A stretch of 64,000 nucleotides of DNA from Sphingomonas sp. A2-49 (GTDB lineage Bacteria; Pseudomonadota; Alphaproteobacteria; Sphingomonadales; Sphingomonadaceae), in NCBI RefSeq assembly GCF_025548555.1, contig NZ_JAJLPA010000001.1:434001-498000 (forward strand), written 5' to 3'. The position numbers and the translations under genes are program-made. Below are positions 10,300 through 18,341 of the stretch, piece by piece; positions within the stretch are counted from its first letter, which is position 1, and every line of letters begins with the position of its first letter. Below the pieces are notes generated by a model that ran no database searches, was not told the origin of the DNA, and saw only the letters and a list, made by a program, of their open reading frames with translations.

Positions 10300-11305
10300 C
10301 GCCAGCCTCCGTCCCCGTTCCCGCTGTAGCGTCGGCGACGCTCGCCGCATCCGCATAGCGGCGCGCGATCACCGCGCAGGCGATCAGCTGGATCTGATGG
10401 AACAGCATCACCGGCAGCAGCACTACGCCGACCTGCGCCGCCGGGAACAGCACGCCCGCCATCGGCACGCCCGACGCCAGGCTCTTCTTCGAGCCGCAGA
10501 ACAGCAGCACGATCGCATCCTCGCGGGCGAAGCCCAGCGCCCGGCCGGCGAGCCACGTCACGAGCAGGACGACGCCGAGCAGCAAGGTGCAGATCAGCGC
10601 GATCAGCGCGAGGTCCGCGCCCGATACCCGGTGCCACAGCCCCTCGACCACCGCGGCGCCGAAGGCGGTATAGACGACGAGCAGGATCGAGCCGCGGTCG
10701 ACCACCGTCAGCAACGCCTTGCGCCGCGCGACGAAGCCGCCCGTCCACGGCCGCGACAGATGGCCCGCGACGAACGGCACCAGCAATTGCAGCACGATCG
10801 CTTCGACCGCGGACAGCGATATGCCGCCCCCCGCCCCGCCGATGCCGCCCATCAACAGCGCGACCAGCGCCGGCGTCAGCACGATGCCGATCAGGTTGGA
10901 GAAGGATGCGCTGCACACCGCCGCGGCGACATTGCCGCGTGCGATCGCGGTAAAGGCGATCGACGATTGCACCGTCGACGGGAGCAGCGTCAGGAACAGC
11001 AGCCCGGCCGCGACCGGCCCCGCCAGATGCGGGATCCCGGCGAGGGCGAGTCCGCACAGCGGAAAGACGACGAAGGTCGTGGCGAGCACGGCGAGGTGCA
11101 GGCGCCAGTTGCGCGCCCCCTCCCAGATCGCGTCACGCGACAGCTTGGCGCCGTGGAGGAAGAACAGCAGCACGATCCCCCCGTCGGCGGCATAGCCGGC
11201 CATGGTCGCCCAGTCGCCGCGCGCAGGCAGCAGGCTGGCGAGCGCGACCGTGCCGAGCAGCATGAGGATGAAGGGTTCGAACAGGGACAGGATGGAACGC
11301 AGCAT
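10283..11305 (-). CDS. Bile acid:sodium symporter-like (SBF_like) transporter
   Basis: A 340-aa polytopic membrane protein with about ten hydrophobic segments. It carries motifs of the putative SBF_like/YfeH branch of the bile-acid:sodium symporter fold: LLPSTVQSSIAFT, SASFSNLIGIVLTPAL and FCGSKKSLASGVP. The open frame extends far upstream, but MLRSILSLFEPF at 11305 is the only start that matches the family, because the upstream part runs through the tRNA-Arg gene. The transported substrate is unknown. It overlaps the end of cysQ on the opposite strand by 17 bases. Confidence 0.87.
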   Translation of the reverse strand: MLRSILSLFEPFILMLLGTVALASLLPARGDWATMAGYAADGGIVLLFFLHGAKLSRDAIWEGARNWRLHLAVLATTFVVFPLCGLALAGIPHLAGPVAAGLLFLTLLPSTVQSSIAFTAIARGNVAAAVCSASFSNLIGIVLTPALVALLMGGIGGAGGGISLSAVEAIVLQLLVPFVAGHLSRPWTGGFVARRKALLTVVDRGSILLVVYTAFGAAVVEGLWHRVSGADLALIALICTLLLGVVLLVTWLAGRALGFAREDAIVLLFCGSKKSLASGVPMAGVLFPAAQVGVVLLPVMLFHQIQLIACAVIARRYADAASVADATAGTGTEAGATVRP

Positions 11306-11406
11306 GGTCGCGGGTGTACCGTGCCCGCCACGCGATGCCACCCCGCGGGGCCTTGCAAAGCGCGTCGCCACGGATGCGCCAAGGTCAATCGCATAGGGCG
11401 GATACG

Positions 11407-11441
11407 AAAACCCCCGCCAGACCGATGGCCTGAAGCGGGGG
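11407..11441 (-). terminator. Rho-independent terminator after tRNA-Arg
   Basis: Read on the minus strand, a 7-bp stem of CCCCCGC and GCGGGGG (11441-11435 and 11417-11411) encloses an inner CAGGCC/GGTCTG stem with an ATC loop, and is followed directly by TTTT (11410-11407). It lies 6 bases past the CCA end of the tRNA gene and fits intrinsic termination well. Confidence 0.85.
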
Positions 11442-11447
11442 AATTCC

Positions 11448-11524
11448 TGGCGCGCCCGGAACGATTCGAACGTCCGACCCTCAGATTCGTAGTCTGATGC
11501 TCTATCCAGCTGAGCTACGGGCGC
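11448..11524 (-). tRNA. tRNA-Arg (ACG)
   Basis: A 77-nt cloverleaf with encoded CCA. On the minus strand it begins GCGCCCGTAGCTCAGCTGGA, has the anticodon arm CAGACTACGAATCTG with anticodon ACG, a T arm with GTTCGAATC, and a 3' acceptor CGGGCGC that pairs with GCGCCCG. The A34 of the anticodon is normally deaminated to inosine so that one tRNA reads CGU, CGC and CGA. An intrinsic terminator follows. Confidence 0.97.
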
Positions 11525-11607
11525 GCATTGGAGGCGCGCTGATAGCAGACGCCCGCGAACGCGCAAGTGCGTTGCGCCATTTTCTTGGCCCGCATAGACC
11601 CGGCGGC

Positions 11608-12105
11608 ATGAAACCCGTCCCTGCGCTCGCCGCGCTCGCCATCGCCCTGTCCGGATGTACGAGCGACACCGCCGCCTATCCCTCGCTCGCGCCGCGCGCC
11701 GTGGAGAAGCTGGGCTTCGCCGAGCCGGAAGTGGCGGTGGTCGAAGCCAAACCCGATACCGCACTCGACGCCCGGGTCGCGGCGTCCGGGGAAAAGCTCG
11801 ACGCGCTGGCCAAGGAGTTTGCCGCGGATGCCGCCAGGGCGCAGGCCGCCGGCGGACGGGCGCGGGGCAAGCCGGTCGGCAGCGACGCGTGGCTCGACGC
11901 GCAGACCGCGCTGGCGCAGCTCGACGACTGGCGCGCGCAGACCTCGTCGCTGCTGACCGACGTCGACCAGGCCGCGAGCGAGCGCGCCGCGGCGCTGCTC
12001 CCCGCCTATCCGACGCTGACCGCGCTGCGCGAGCGCGTGGCGGCGGAAAGCCAGCGGCAGGGGGAAACGATCGACCGGCTACAGGCCGCGCTGCCCGCCG
12101 CCTAG
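11608..12105 (+). CDS. Predicted lipoprotein, unknown function
   Basis: A 165-aa protein starting MKPVPALAALAIALSGCTSD. The lipobox LSGC with Cys at residue 17 predicts processing by signal peptidase II and anchoring to a membrane. The mature part is Ala/Glu/Arg-rich with heptad-like helices (about residues 48-160), suggesting a helical or coiled-coil protein in the periplasm. I recognise no domain. Its TAG stop lies in a CTAG that also holds the stop of the convergent spermidine-synthase remnant on the other strand, so the two reading frames meet at the same four bases. Confidence 0.75.
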   Translation: MKPVPALAALAIALSGCTSDTAAYPSLAPRAVEKLGFAEPEVAVVEAKPDTALDARVAASGEKLDALAKEFAADAARAQAAGGRARGKPVGSDAWLDAQTALAQLDDWRAQTSSLLTDVDQAASERAAALLPAYPTLTALRERVAAESQRQGETIDRLQAALPAA

Positions 12106-12338
12106 CGCCACTTCAGCAGGGGCAGGATCGTCGAATAATCGTCGGTCCACGCGACGAAGCTCGGCCGCGGCACGAGCGGCGCCCAGCCGCGATCGGCGGC
12201 GATCAGCGAGCGCATCGTCACCGGGTCGCGCGACAGCGCGATCCACTGGCTGGCGGAAGCGACCGCGGTGTGCTTCGGCGGCGTGTAATAGAGCTTCATG
12301 GCATGCCACCCGCCCGCCCGCGCCGCAGCGGCGATCAC
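12102..12338 (-). pseudogene. Detached C-terminal fragment of the fused MFS/spermidine synthase gene
   Basis: This 78-codon frame reads VIAAAARAGGWHAMKLYYTP and ends STILPLLKWR. It is the natural continuation of the protein encoded at 12335-14296, which ends NRFLDLEP followed by TGA. At the junction the minus strand reads GAACCGTGATC; one extra base (GAACCGGTGATC) would join both frames without a gap. The present sequence instead forms a GTGA stop-start overlap, so reinitiation at GTG 12338 is conceivable. A sequencing error is an equally simple explanation. Confidence 0.7.
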
Positions 12339-14296
12339 GGTTCGAGGTCGAGGAACCGGTTCGAGATGTGCACGAGCAGCAGCCCGCGCGTCTGCAGGAC
12401 GCGGGCATAGGCGGCGAACGCCTCCTGCGTCATCAGGTGCATCGGGATCGCGTCCGACGAGAAGGCGTCGAGCGCCAGCAGGTCGAGGCTGGCGGGCGCG
12501 TCGTGCTCCAGGCTGATCCGGGCGTCGCCGATGCGTATCGGCGGATCGGGCAGGCAATTCTTCAGATAGGTGAACTGGCCGGTGTCGCGCGCGATACGGA
12601 TCACCGCGGGGTCGATTTCGTAGAAGCGCCAGTGCTGGCCGGGCTGCGCGTAGCAGGCGAGCGTCCCCGTCCCCAGCCCGACGACGCCGACGCGCGCCCC
12701 GGAACCGTAGAGCGCGGGCAGCGCGGCGATCGCGCGGCCGATCCCCGACGGCGGCGCGTAATAGGTCGTCGGCAGTCGTTCGAGCACCGGGTTGCCGGTG
12801 AACTGGATGCCGTGCACCGTCGTGCCGTGATCGAGCTCGCGCACGTGCGGCGCGTCACGGACGGTGTAGACGCCGAAATAGCTGCGCGTCCGCGCGCCCT
12901 GCTCCAGCGACAGTTCGACCGCGCGCCAGCCGCCGAAGATCACCAGCGTGACCGCGAGGATCGCCACATAGGACAGCCTGGCCCCGACCGACACGATCCC
13001 GATCCCGGCGATGACGATGAAGGTCAGCCCCTGATGCCCCTCGCCGAACAGCTCCGCCGGCCCGCGGAAGGTCAGGCCGGAGACGATCGCCAGCACGATG
13101 GCGACGACGGCATAGGCGATGCGGCGCTTCGCCGGCGTCGTCCACAGCGTGCGGATCCCGGCGGTCAGGAACACCTGCGGCACGAGCAGCCCGGCGGCGA
13201 GGATCAGGATCGGATATTCGTAGGTCCAGTCGAACAGCACCGGCGCGACGAGGCCGGCGAAGACGCCGCCGAGCGCCCCGCCGAACGCCATCGCGAGATA
13301 GAATCCGGTCAGCCGGTCCGGCTCCGGGCGCAACCGGTACATCTGCGTGTGGAGCGCCACCGACACCATGAACAGCAGGGTGAGCGCGATCGACAGGTTG
13401 ACGAGCGGCAGTTCGTTGAAGCCCCCGATCATCACGCCCCCGAACAGCAGGATCGTGATCGGTGCGATCCGCGTCAGCAGGTCGGCGATCTCGCGATTGG
13501 CGGCGAAGGCGATCGTGAAGCTCAGCAGATACAGGCCGAGCGGCAGCACCCACAGCAGCGGCATCGCGACGATGTCGGTCGTGATATAGGTCGACGTCGC
13601 CAGCATCAGTCCCGACGGCACCAGCGCGAGCGCGATCCAGTGCAGCGCCCGGTGCCGCGTCGCCGGCGGGCTGGTCGGACGCGCCGTCTCTCCGCCCGCG
13701 GCGCGGGGCAGCAGCCAGGCGCACGCGACGACCAGCGCGATCAGCAGCACATAGCCACCGCTCCACATCAGGCTCTGCTGACGCAGCGGCAGCAGCGGTT
13801 CGACCAGCAGCGGATAGGCGATCAGCCCGCCGAAGCTGCCGAGGTTCGACGCCGCATACAGCGCGTAGGGGTCGTCGCCGCTGCGCGCGATGCTGAACCA
13901 GCGTTGCACCAGCGGCGCCTGGGCCGACACCGCGAAGAACAACGGCCCGATCGACGCGCCGAGCAGCCACGGCACCCACAGCGCCGGGCTCAGTCCGTCC
14001 GGGCTGCCGGCGATCGACAGGCCGATCGGCAGCCACAAGGCACCCACCAGCAGCACGCCGAGATGCACCGCCGCCTGCACCCGCGGCCGGATCCGCGCCA
14101 GCGCATGCGCATAGGCATAGCCGCCGAGCAGCAGCGTCTGGTAGACCAGCATCGCCGAATTCCACACCGCCGGCGCGCCACCCAATCGCGGCAACGCCAT
14201 CCGCGCGACCATCGGCTGGACGAGGAACAGCAGGAACGATCCCGCCAGGATCGTCGCGACGAACAACAGGCGCGCGCCGCCGCGCGTGGCCGTCAC
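12335..14296 (-). CDS. Fused MFS/spermidine-synthase-like membrane protein, frameshifted near its end
   Basis: A 653-aa reading frame. The first ~470 residues contain many membrane helices (start TRGGARLLFVATILAGSFLL; GGAPAVWNSAMLVYQTLLL). The C-terminal part is a polyamine-synthase-like Rossmann domain with GVVGLGTGTLACY, FYEIDPAVIRIA and LDLLALDAFSSDAIPMHLMT. Such fused proteins are widespread and their reaction is mostly unproven. The frame stops after NRFLDLEP, about 77 residues early, owing to a one-base deletion (see 12102-12338). It starts with GTG 14296 overlapping the GNAT stop (GTGA). If the shift is real, the Rossmann domain loses its last strands and is probably impaired. Confidence 0.8.
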   Translation of the reverse strand: MTATRGGARLLFVATILAGSFLLFLVQPMVARMALPRLGGAPAVWNSAMLVYQTLLLGGYAYAHALARIRPRVQAAVHLGVLLVGALWLPIGLSIAGSPDGLSPALWVPWLLGASIGPLFFAVSAQAPLVQRWFSIARSGDDPYALYAASNLGSFGGLIAYPLLVEPLLPLRQQSLMWSGGYVLLIALVVACAWLLPRAAGGETARPTSPPATRHRALHWIALALVPSGLMLATSTYITTDIVAMPLLWVLPLGLYLLSFTIAFAANREIADLLTRIAPITILLFGGVMIGGFNELPLVNLSIALTLLFMVSVALHTQMYRLRPEPDRLTGFYLAMAFGGALGGVFAGLVAPVLFDWTYEYPILILAAGLLVPQVFLTAGIRTLWTTPAKRRIAYAVVAIVLAIVSGLTFRGPAELFGEGHQGLTFIVIAGIGIVSVGARLSYVAILAVTLVIFGGWRAVELSLEQGARTRSYFGVYTVRDAPHVRELDHGTTVHGIQFTGNPVLERLPTTYYAPPSGIGRAIAALPALYGSGARVGVVGLGTGTLACYAQPGQHWRFYEIDPAVIRIARDTGQFTYLKNCLPDPPIRIGDARISLEHDAPASLDLLALDAFSSDAIPMHLMTQEAFAAYARVLQTRGLLLVHISNRFLDLEP

Positions 14297-14844
14297 CAGC
14301 CGGTCTCCGCGACGCCGCTGCGGTCGATCCGGTAGAGGATATGCCGGTGGAGCGGGCTGTCGGGCGGCACGAACGGATGATCGAAGTCGCCGCCCGCGAC
14401 GCGGCGCATGCCCAGCCGCTCCATCAGCCGCCAGCTCGGCGCGTTCGCCGGCACCGTGATCGCCACGATATGATCGGTATCCGTCGTGGCCCAGACGTGG
14501 TCGAGGCTGGCGCGCGCCGCCTCGAACGCATAGCCATGGCCGCGATGGGCGGGCTCGAACCGCCAGCCGATCTCCATCTCGCCGCCGATCGGCAGTCCGT
14601 CGCGCGCCGGCTTTACCCCGCACACCCCGAGCGGGACGCCGTCGTCGCGTCGTTCGACCAGCCAGACGCAGGTGCCGTGCGCGGCGAGGAACGCCTGTTG
14701 CCGGTCGAACGCCTCGTCGTCCGTGGCACGGTCGCGCAGCGGTCCCAGATAGCGCATCGTGTCGGGATCGTTGCCCAGCCGGTGGAACAGGTCGCGCTCG
14801 TCCGCGCGCCAGCCGCGCAGCCGCAGCCGTGCGGTTTCGATCAC
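14293..14844 (-). CDS. GNAT family N-acetyltransferase (RimJ/RimL-like)
   Basis: A 183-aa acetyltransferase beginning VIETARLRLRGWRADERDLF, typical of the RimJ/RimL branch. The acetyl-CoA site is visible in EIGWRFEPAHRGHGYAFEAA, followed by VPANAPSWRLMERLGMR. Start is GTG 14844, overlapping the hemB stop; its own stop overlaps the start of the MFS/spermidine-synthase gene. The three genes are therefore translationally chained from hemB. The acceptor (protein N-terminus or small amine) cannot be deduced. Confidence 0.9.
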   Translation of the reverse strand: MIETARLRLRGWRADERDLFHRLGNDPDTMRYLGPLRDRATDDEAFDRQQAFLAAHGTCVWLVERRDDGVPLGVCGVKPARDGLPIGGEMEIGWRFEPAHRGHGYAFEAARASLDHVWATTDTDHIVAITVPANAPSWRLMERLGMRRVAGGDFDHPFVPPDSPLHRHILYRIDRSGVAETGW

Positions 14845-15833
14845 GCGCCGAGCAGCCGCGCCGCATGCGCGGCATGATAGGTGAGCACCCCCGAGCAGCC
14901 GGCACGCTTGAACGCCATCAGCGTCTCGATCACCAGCGCGTTGCGTTCGCCCGCCCCGGCGGCGACCGATGCCTCCAGCATCGCATATTCGCCTGACACC
15001 TGATAGGCGAACACCGGCACCTCGAACCGTTGCTTCACCCGCACGATGATGTCGAGATAGGGCAGCCCCGGCTTGACCATGACGCTGTCGGCGCCCTCGG
15101 CAAGGTCGAGCGCGACCTCGCGCAGCGCCTCCTCGGCGTTGGCATGGTCCATTTGATACGTCTTCTTGTCGCCCTTCAGCAGCCCACGGCTGCCGACCGC
15201 GTCGCGGAACGGGCCGTAGAAGCCGCTCGCGTATTTGGCGGCATAGCTCATGATCTGGACGTTGTGGGCGCCCTCGCCCTCCAGCGCGTCGCGGATCATG
15301 CCGATGCGGCCGTCCATCATATCCGACGGCGCGATGATGTCGGCGCCGGCGCGCGCCTGGTTCAGCGCCTGTTCGATCAGGATGGCGGCGGTGGTGTCGT
15401 TGACGACATAGCCCGCCGCATCGACCAGCCCGTCGTGGCCGTGGCTGGTATAGGGATCGAGCGCGACGTCGGTCAGCACGCCGACCTCCGGCACCGCGTC
15501 CTTGATCGCGCGGGTCGCGCGGCACATCAGATTGTCGGGATTGAGCGCCTCGCGCCCGTCGTCGGTCTTGAGGTGCGCGGGCGTGTAGGGAAACAGCGCG
15601 ACGCAGGGGATGCCGAGGGCGCGGGCCTCGATCGCGCACGCGACGATGCCGTCGACGGACCAGCGCGACACGCCGGGCAGGCTGGCGATCGGCTGTTCGA
15701 CGCCCTCGCCCTCGACGATGAACAGTGGCCAGATCAGGTCGGCGGGGGTCAGCACGGTTTCGGCATGCATCCGCCGGCTCCAGCCCGACGCGCGGGTACG
15801 GCGGAGGCGGAGGGCGGGATAGGCAGCGGTCAT
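14841..15833 (-). CDS. hemB: Delta-aminolevulinic acid dehydratase (porphobilinogen synthase) HemB
   Basis: A 330-aa enzyme that condenses two 5-aminolevulinate molecules to porphobilinogen in haem biosynthesis. The active-site lysines lie in MSYAAKYASGFYGPF and SVMVKPGLPYLDI. The metal-loop reads DVALDPYTSHGHDG: aspartates replace the zinc-binding cysteines of the enterobacterial enzyme, so this is the magnesium-type, Asp-rich form known from pseudomonads and rhizobia. Start ATG 15833 gives MTAAYPALRLRRTRAS, the expected N-terminus. It is divergent from the lipid-kinase-like gene at 15921. Confidence 0.96.
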   Translation of the reverse strand: MTAAYPALRLRRTRASGWSRRMHAETVLTPADLIWPLFIVEGEGVEQPIASLPGVSRWSVDGIVACAIEARALGIPCVALFPYTPAHLKTDDGREALNPDNLMCRATRAIKDAVPEVGVLTDVALDPYTSHGHDGLVDAAGYVVNDTTAAILIEQALNQARAGADIIAPSDMMDGRIGMIRDALEGEGAHNVQIMSYAAKYASGFYGPFRDAVGSRGLLKGDKKTYQMDHANAEEALREVALDLAEGADSVMVKPGLPYLDIIVRVKQRFEVPVFAYQVSGEYAMLEASVAAGAGERNALVIETLMAFKRAGCSGVLTYHAAHAARLLGA

Positions 15834-15920
15834 GACATATCCATTTCGACGACTGCGGCGGCTTTGCGGGATCGCAGCGCTCTTGCCAAGCGTTGCGCAA
15901 GCGTAACCGATCGGAACCCC

Positions 15921-16799
15921 ATGACCCAAATCACGTCCGCCGCCCTGATCGTCAATGCCAAGTCGCGGAAGGGACAGAAGCTGTTCGAGCGGGCGTGCGC
16001 GGCGATGAAGGGCCTGCCCTTCCCGGTCGATGCGCATGCGGTCGACGATCCCCGCAACCTCGAAAAGACGGTCCATGCGGTGCTGGCGAAGAAGCCGCAG
16101 CTGGTGATCCTGGGCGGTGGCGACGGCACGGTCAGCGGCCTCGTCGACCTGCTGGTCGGCAAGGGCGTGATCCTCGGCGTGCTGCCGCTCGGCACCGCCA
16201 ACAGCTTCGCGCGGACATTGGGCCTGCCGCTGGACGTCGAGGGCGCGATCGAGGTGATCCGCACCGGCAAACCCAAGCGCATCGACCTCGGCATGATCGA
16301 CGGCGACTATTTCGCCAATTGCGCCGCGATGGGCATCAGCCCGCAGATCGCCGAGACGGTGCCGCACGGCCTCAAGAAGGTGCTCGGCCGGATCGGCTAT
16401 CTCGGCTGGGCGGCGTGGCAGTTCGTGCGGTTCCGCCCCTTCATCCTGACCGTCGACGACGGCAGCGAGGTGAAGACGATGCGCGTGGTCGAGGTGCGCA
16501 TCTCGAACGGCCCCTATCACGGCGGCACCTGGCTGGTGGACGAGGCGTCGGTCAATTCGGGCGAGATCGTCGTCCAGGCGGTGACCGGCCGCTACAAGCG
16601 GACGCTCGCCAAGAATTGGGCGGCCAGCTTCTTCCGCCACGATTCGCGGCATCAGGACACGATCAGCTTTTCGGGCAAGTCGCTCAAGATCGACACGCGG
16701 CCGTCGCTGCCGATCTCGATCGACGGCGAATTGCTCGCGCACACGCCGATCACCGCGCGGGTCGCGGCGGGCGCGATCGAGGTGATGGTCCCCGCCTGA
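15921..16799 (+). CDS. Diacylglycerol/lipid kinase family protein (YegS/DagK-like)
   Basis: A 292-aa member of the DAGK catalytic family. The N-terminal part contains ALIVNAKSRKG, VILGGGDGTVSGLVD (the nucleotide-binding GGGDGT) and LPLGTANSFARTLGLP, all hallmarks. The rest forms the beta-rich C-terminal domain, with IDGE near the end. Family members phosphorylate diacylglycerol, phosphatidylglycerol, sphingosine or ceramide; in a sphingolipid-making organism a ceramide-like substrate is possible but unproven. It converges with the MATE gene with a 6-base gap. Confidence 0.9.
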   Translation: MTQITSAALIVNAKSRKGQKLFERACAAMKGLPFPVDAHAVDDPRNLEKTVHAVLAKKPQLVILGGGDGTVSGLVDLLVGKGVILGVLPLGTANSFARTLGLPLDVEGAIEVIRTGKPKRIDLGMIDGDYFANCAAMGISPQIAETVPHGLKKVLGRIGYLGWAAWQFVRFRPFILTVDDGSEVKTMRVVEVRISNGPYHGGTWLVDEASVNSGEIVVQAVTGRYKRTLAKNWAASFFRHDSRHQDTISFSGKSLKIDTRPSLPISIDGELLAHTPITARVAAGAIEVMVPA

Positions 16800-16805
16800 T
16801 CGCGA

Positions 16806-18248
16806 TCAGCCGCTCGGTTGCAGGCGGCCGCCGGGCTCCGCGACGGTATGACTGTGCTCGTGCGCCTCGTCGGCATCGGGCGCGACGACGAGGCTGCCGT
16901 GGCGCCAGTTGCCGTATCGGTAGTAGAGCGCCGCCATCACGAGGTTGACGACCGACCCGACCGGAAAGCTCCACCACAGCGAATCGACGCTCAGCCAGGC
17001 GCGCGCGCCCAGCGCGAAGCCGATCCGCACCGGATACATCGACAGGAACAGGAACAGCAGCGGCGCCAGCACCGCGCCGTTCGCGCGGACGGTGGAGAAC
17101 AGCACCATCGTCACGCCGAACACGACGAAATTCCAGCTCGCGATCAGCTGGATATGCCGCGCGATCGGCAGCGCCGGGCTGGTGCCGGGGACGAACAGCG
17201 TCATCACCTGCCGGTCGAACAGGATGACCGCGGCGACCATCACGCCGGTCAGCATGATGTTGTAGAGGACGCCGTAGCGGGTGATGCTCGCTACCCGGTC
17301 CCAGCGGTCGGCGCCGATGTTCTGCGCCGCCATCGCGCTGACCGCGGCGCCGATCGCCAGCGCGGGCATCTGGATATAGGTCCACAATTGCTGCGACACG
17401 GCATAGGCGGCGGCGGTGTCGACCCCCTGCCGGTTGACGAGGCCGACCATGGTCAGGCCCGCCGACGACATCACCAGCATCTGCGCGCCCATCGGCAGCC
17501 CCTTGCGCACGATCGTGCCGGCCAGCGCGCGGCTCGGGCGGATCCAGGCGAGTTCCGGACCACGCAGGCGGATCGGCAGGTCCCGTACGTAGACATAGGC
17601 GACGAGCCCGGCGACCGCGAGGTGGTTGGCGATCAGCGTCGCCCAGGCGGACCCGGCGATACCGAGCCGCGGAAACGGCCCCACGCCGGCGATCAGCAGC
17701 GGGTTGAGCCCGCTGTCGAGCACCACGCTCAATGCCATGAACCACAGCGGCGTCAGCGAATCGCCGGTGCCGCGCAGCCCCATCATGACGAGCACCAGCA
17801 GCATCGAGGCCGGCAGGCCGAGGAAGATGACGCGCAGATACGCCTGCGCCAGCCCCATCGCGTCCCCCGGCGTCGCGAGCAGGTGCAGGATTTCCGACGA
17901 GAACAGCCAGCCGAGGATCGCGATCACCACCGATCCCATCAGCACCAGCCCGATCGCCGCGCCGAACGCGCGCCGCGCGCCCTCGACGTCGTGCCGGCCG
18001 AAGCTCTGCCCGACCAGGATCGTCGCCGCCATGCCGAACCCGAACACGGCGCCGAACATCAGGAACATGATGATGTTGGCGTTCGACGTCGCCGCCAGCG
18101 CGCCTTCGCCCAGGAAACGCCCGACCCAGATCGCGTTGATCGATCCGTTCAGCGACTGCAGGATGTTCGAGCCGAGCGTCGGCAGCGCGAAGGCGAGCAG
18201 GGTGCCGCCGATGGTGCCGGAGGTGAGGTCGCGCTGCGGTCGTGCCAA
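16806..18248 (-). CDS. MATE family efflux transporter
   Basis: A 480-aa inner-membrane protein with 12 predicted helices. The start DLTSGTIGGTLLAFALPTLG and the segments GRFLGEGALAATSN, ATILVGQSFGRHD and AMAAQNIGADRWDR are typical of MATE pumps, which export cationic drugs or metabolites in exchange for Na+ or H+. The start is TTG 18248, supported by a strong GGAAGGA six bases upstream; no ATG is available. The C-terminal tail is His/Glu-rich (DADEAHEHSH). A palindromic repeat separates it from valS upstream. Confidence 0.92.
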   Translation of the reverse strand: MARPQRDLTSGTIGGTLLAFALPTLGSNILQSLNGSINAIWVGRFLGEGALAATSNANIIMFLMFGAVFGFGMAATILVGQSFGRHDVEGARRAFGAAIGLVLMGSVVIAILGWLFSSEILHLLATPGDAMGLAQAYLRVIFLGLPASMLLVLVMMGLRGTGDSLTPLWFMALSVVLDSGLNPLLIAGVGPFPRLGIAGSAWATLIANHLAVAGLVAYVYVRDLPIRLRGPELAWIRPSRALAGTIVRKGLPMGAQMLVMSSAGLTMVGLVNRQGVDTAAAYAVSQQLWTYIQMPALAIGAAVSAMAAQNIGADRWDRVASITRYGVLYNIMLTGVMVAAVILFDRQVMTLFVPGTSPALPIARHIQLIASWNFVVFGVTMVLFSTVRANGAVLAPLLFLFLSMYPVRIGFALGARAWLSVDSLWWSFPVGSVVNLVMAALYYRYGNWRHGSLVVAPDADEAHEHSHTVAEPGGRLQPSG

Positions 18249-18301
18249 TCGCCGTCCTTCCAGAAACGTCCGAGGGAACGTCTTACGATGCCCCCGTACC
18301 T

Positions 18302-18327
18302 GTCATCCCCGCACAGGCGGGGATGAC
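18302..18327. repeat. REP-like palindrome between valS and the MATE gene
   Basis: A perfect 11-bp inverted repeat, GTCATCCCCGC (18302-18312) and GCGGGGATGAC (18317-18327), separated by ACAG. This GTCATCCCCGC type of unit is repeated in many sphingomonad and other proteobacterial genomes, usually between genes. Here it may act as a transcript-end hairpin after valS; there is no T tract. A partial copy (GTCATCCCAGC) follows at the valS end. Confidence 0.7.
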
Positions 18328-18341
18328 GGACCCGGCGGCGG

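Noticed and set aside
12368..14335. A 655-codon open frame on the plus strand
   Set aside because: Antisense to the MFS/spermidine-synthase gene. Composition is His/Arg/Gln-rich without domains.
16818..18326. A 502-codon open frame on the plus strand
   Set aside because: Antisense to the MATE transporter, with only low-complexity charged sequence.
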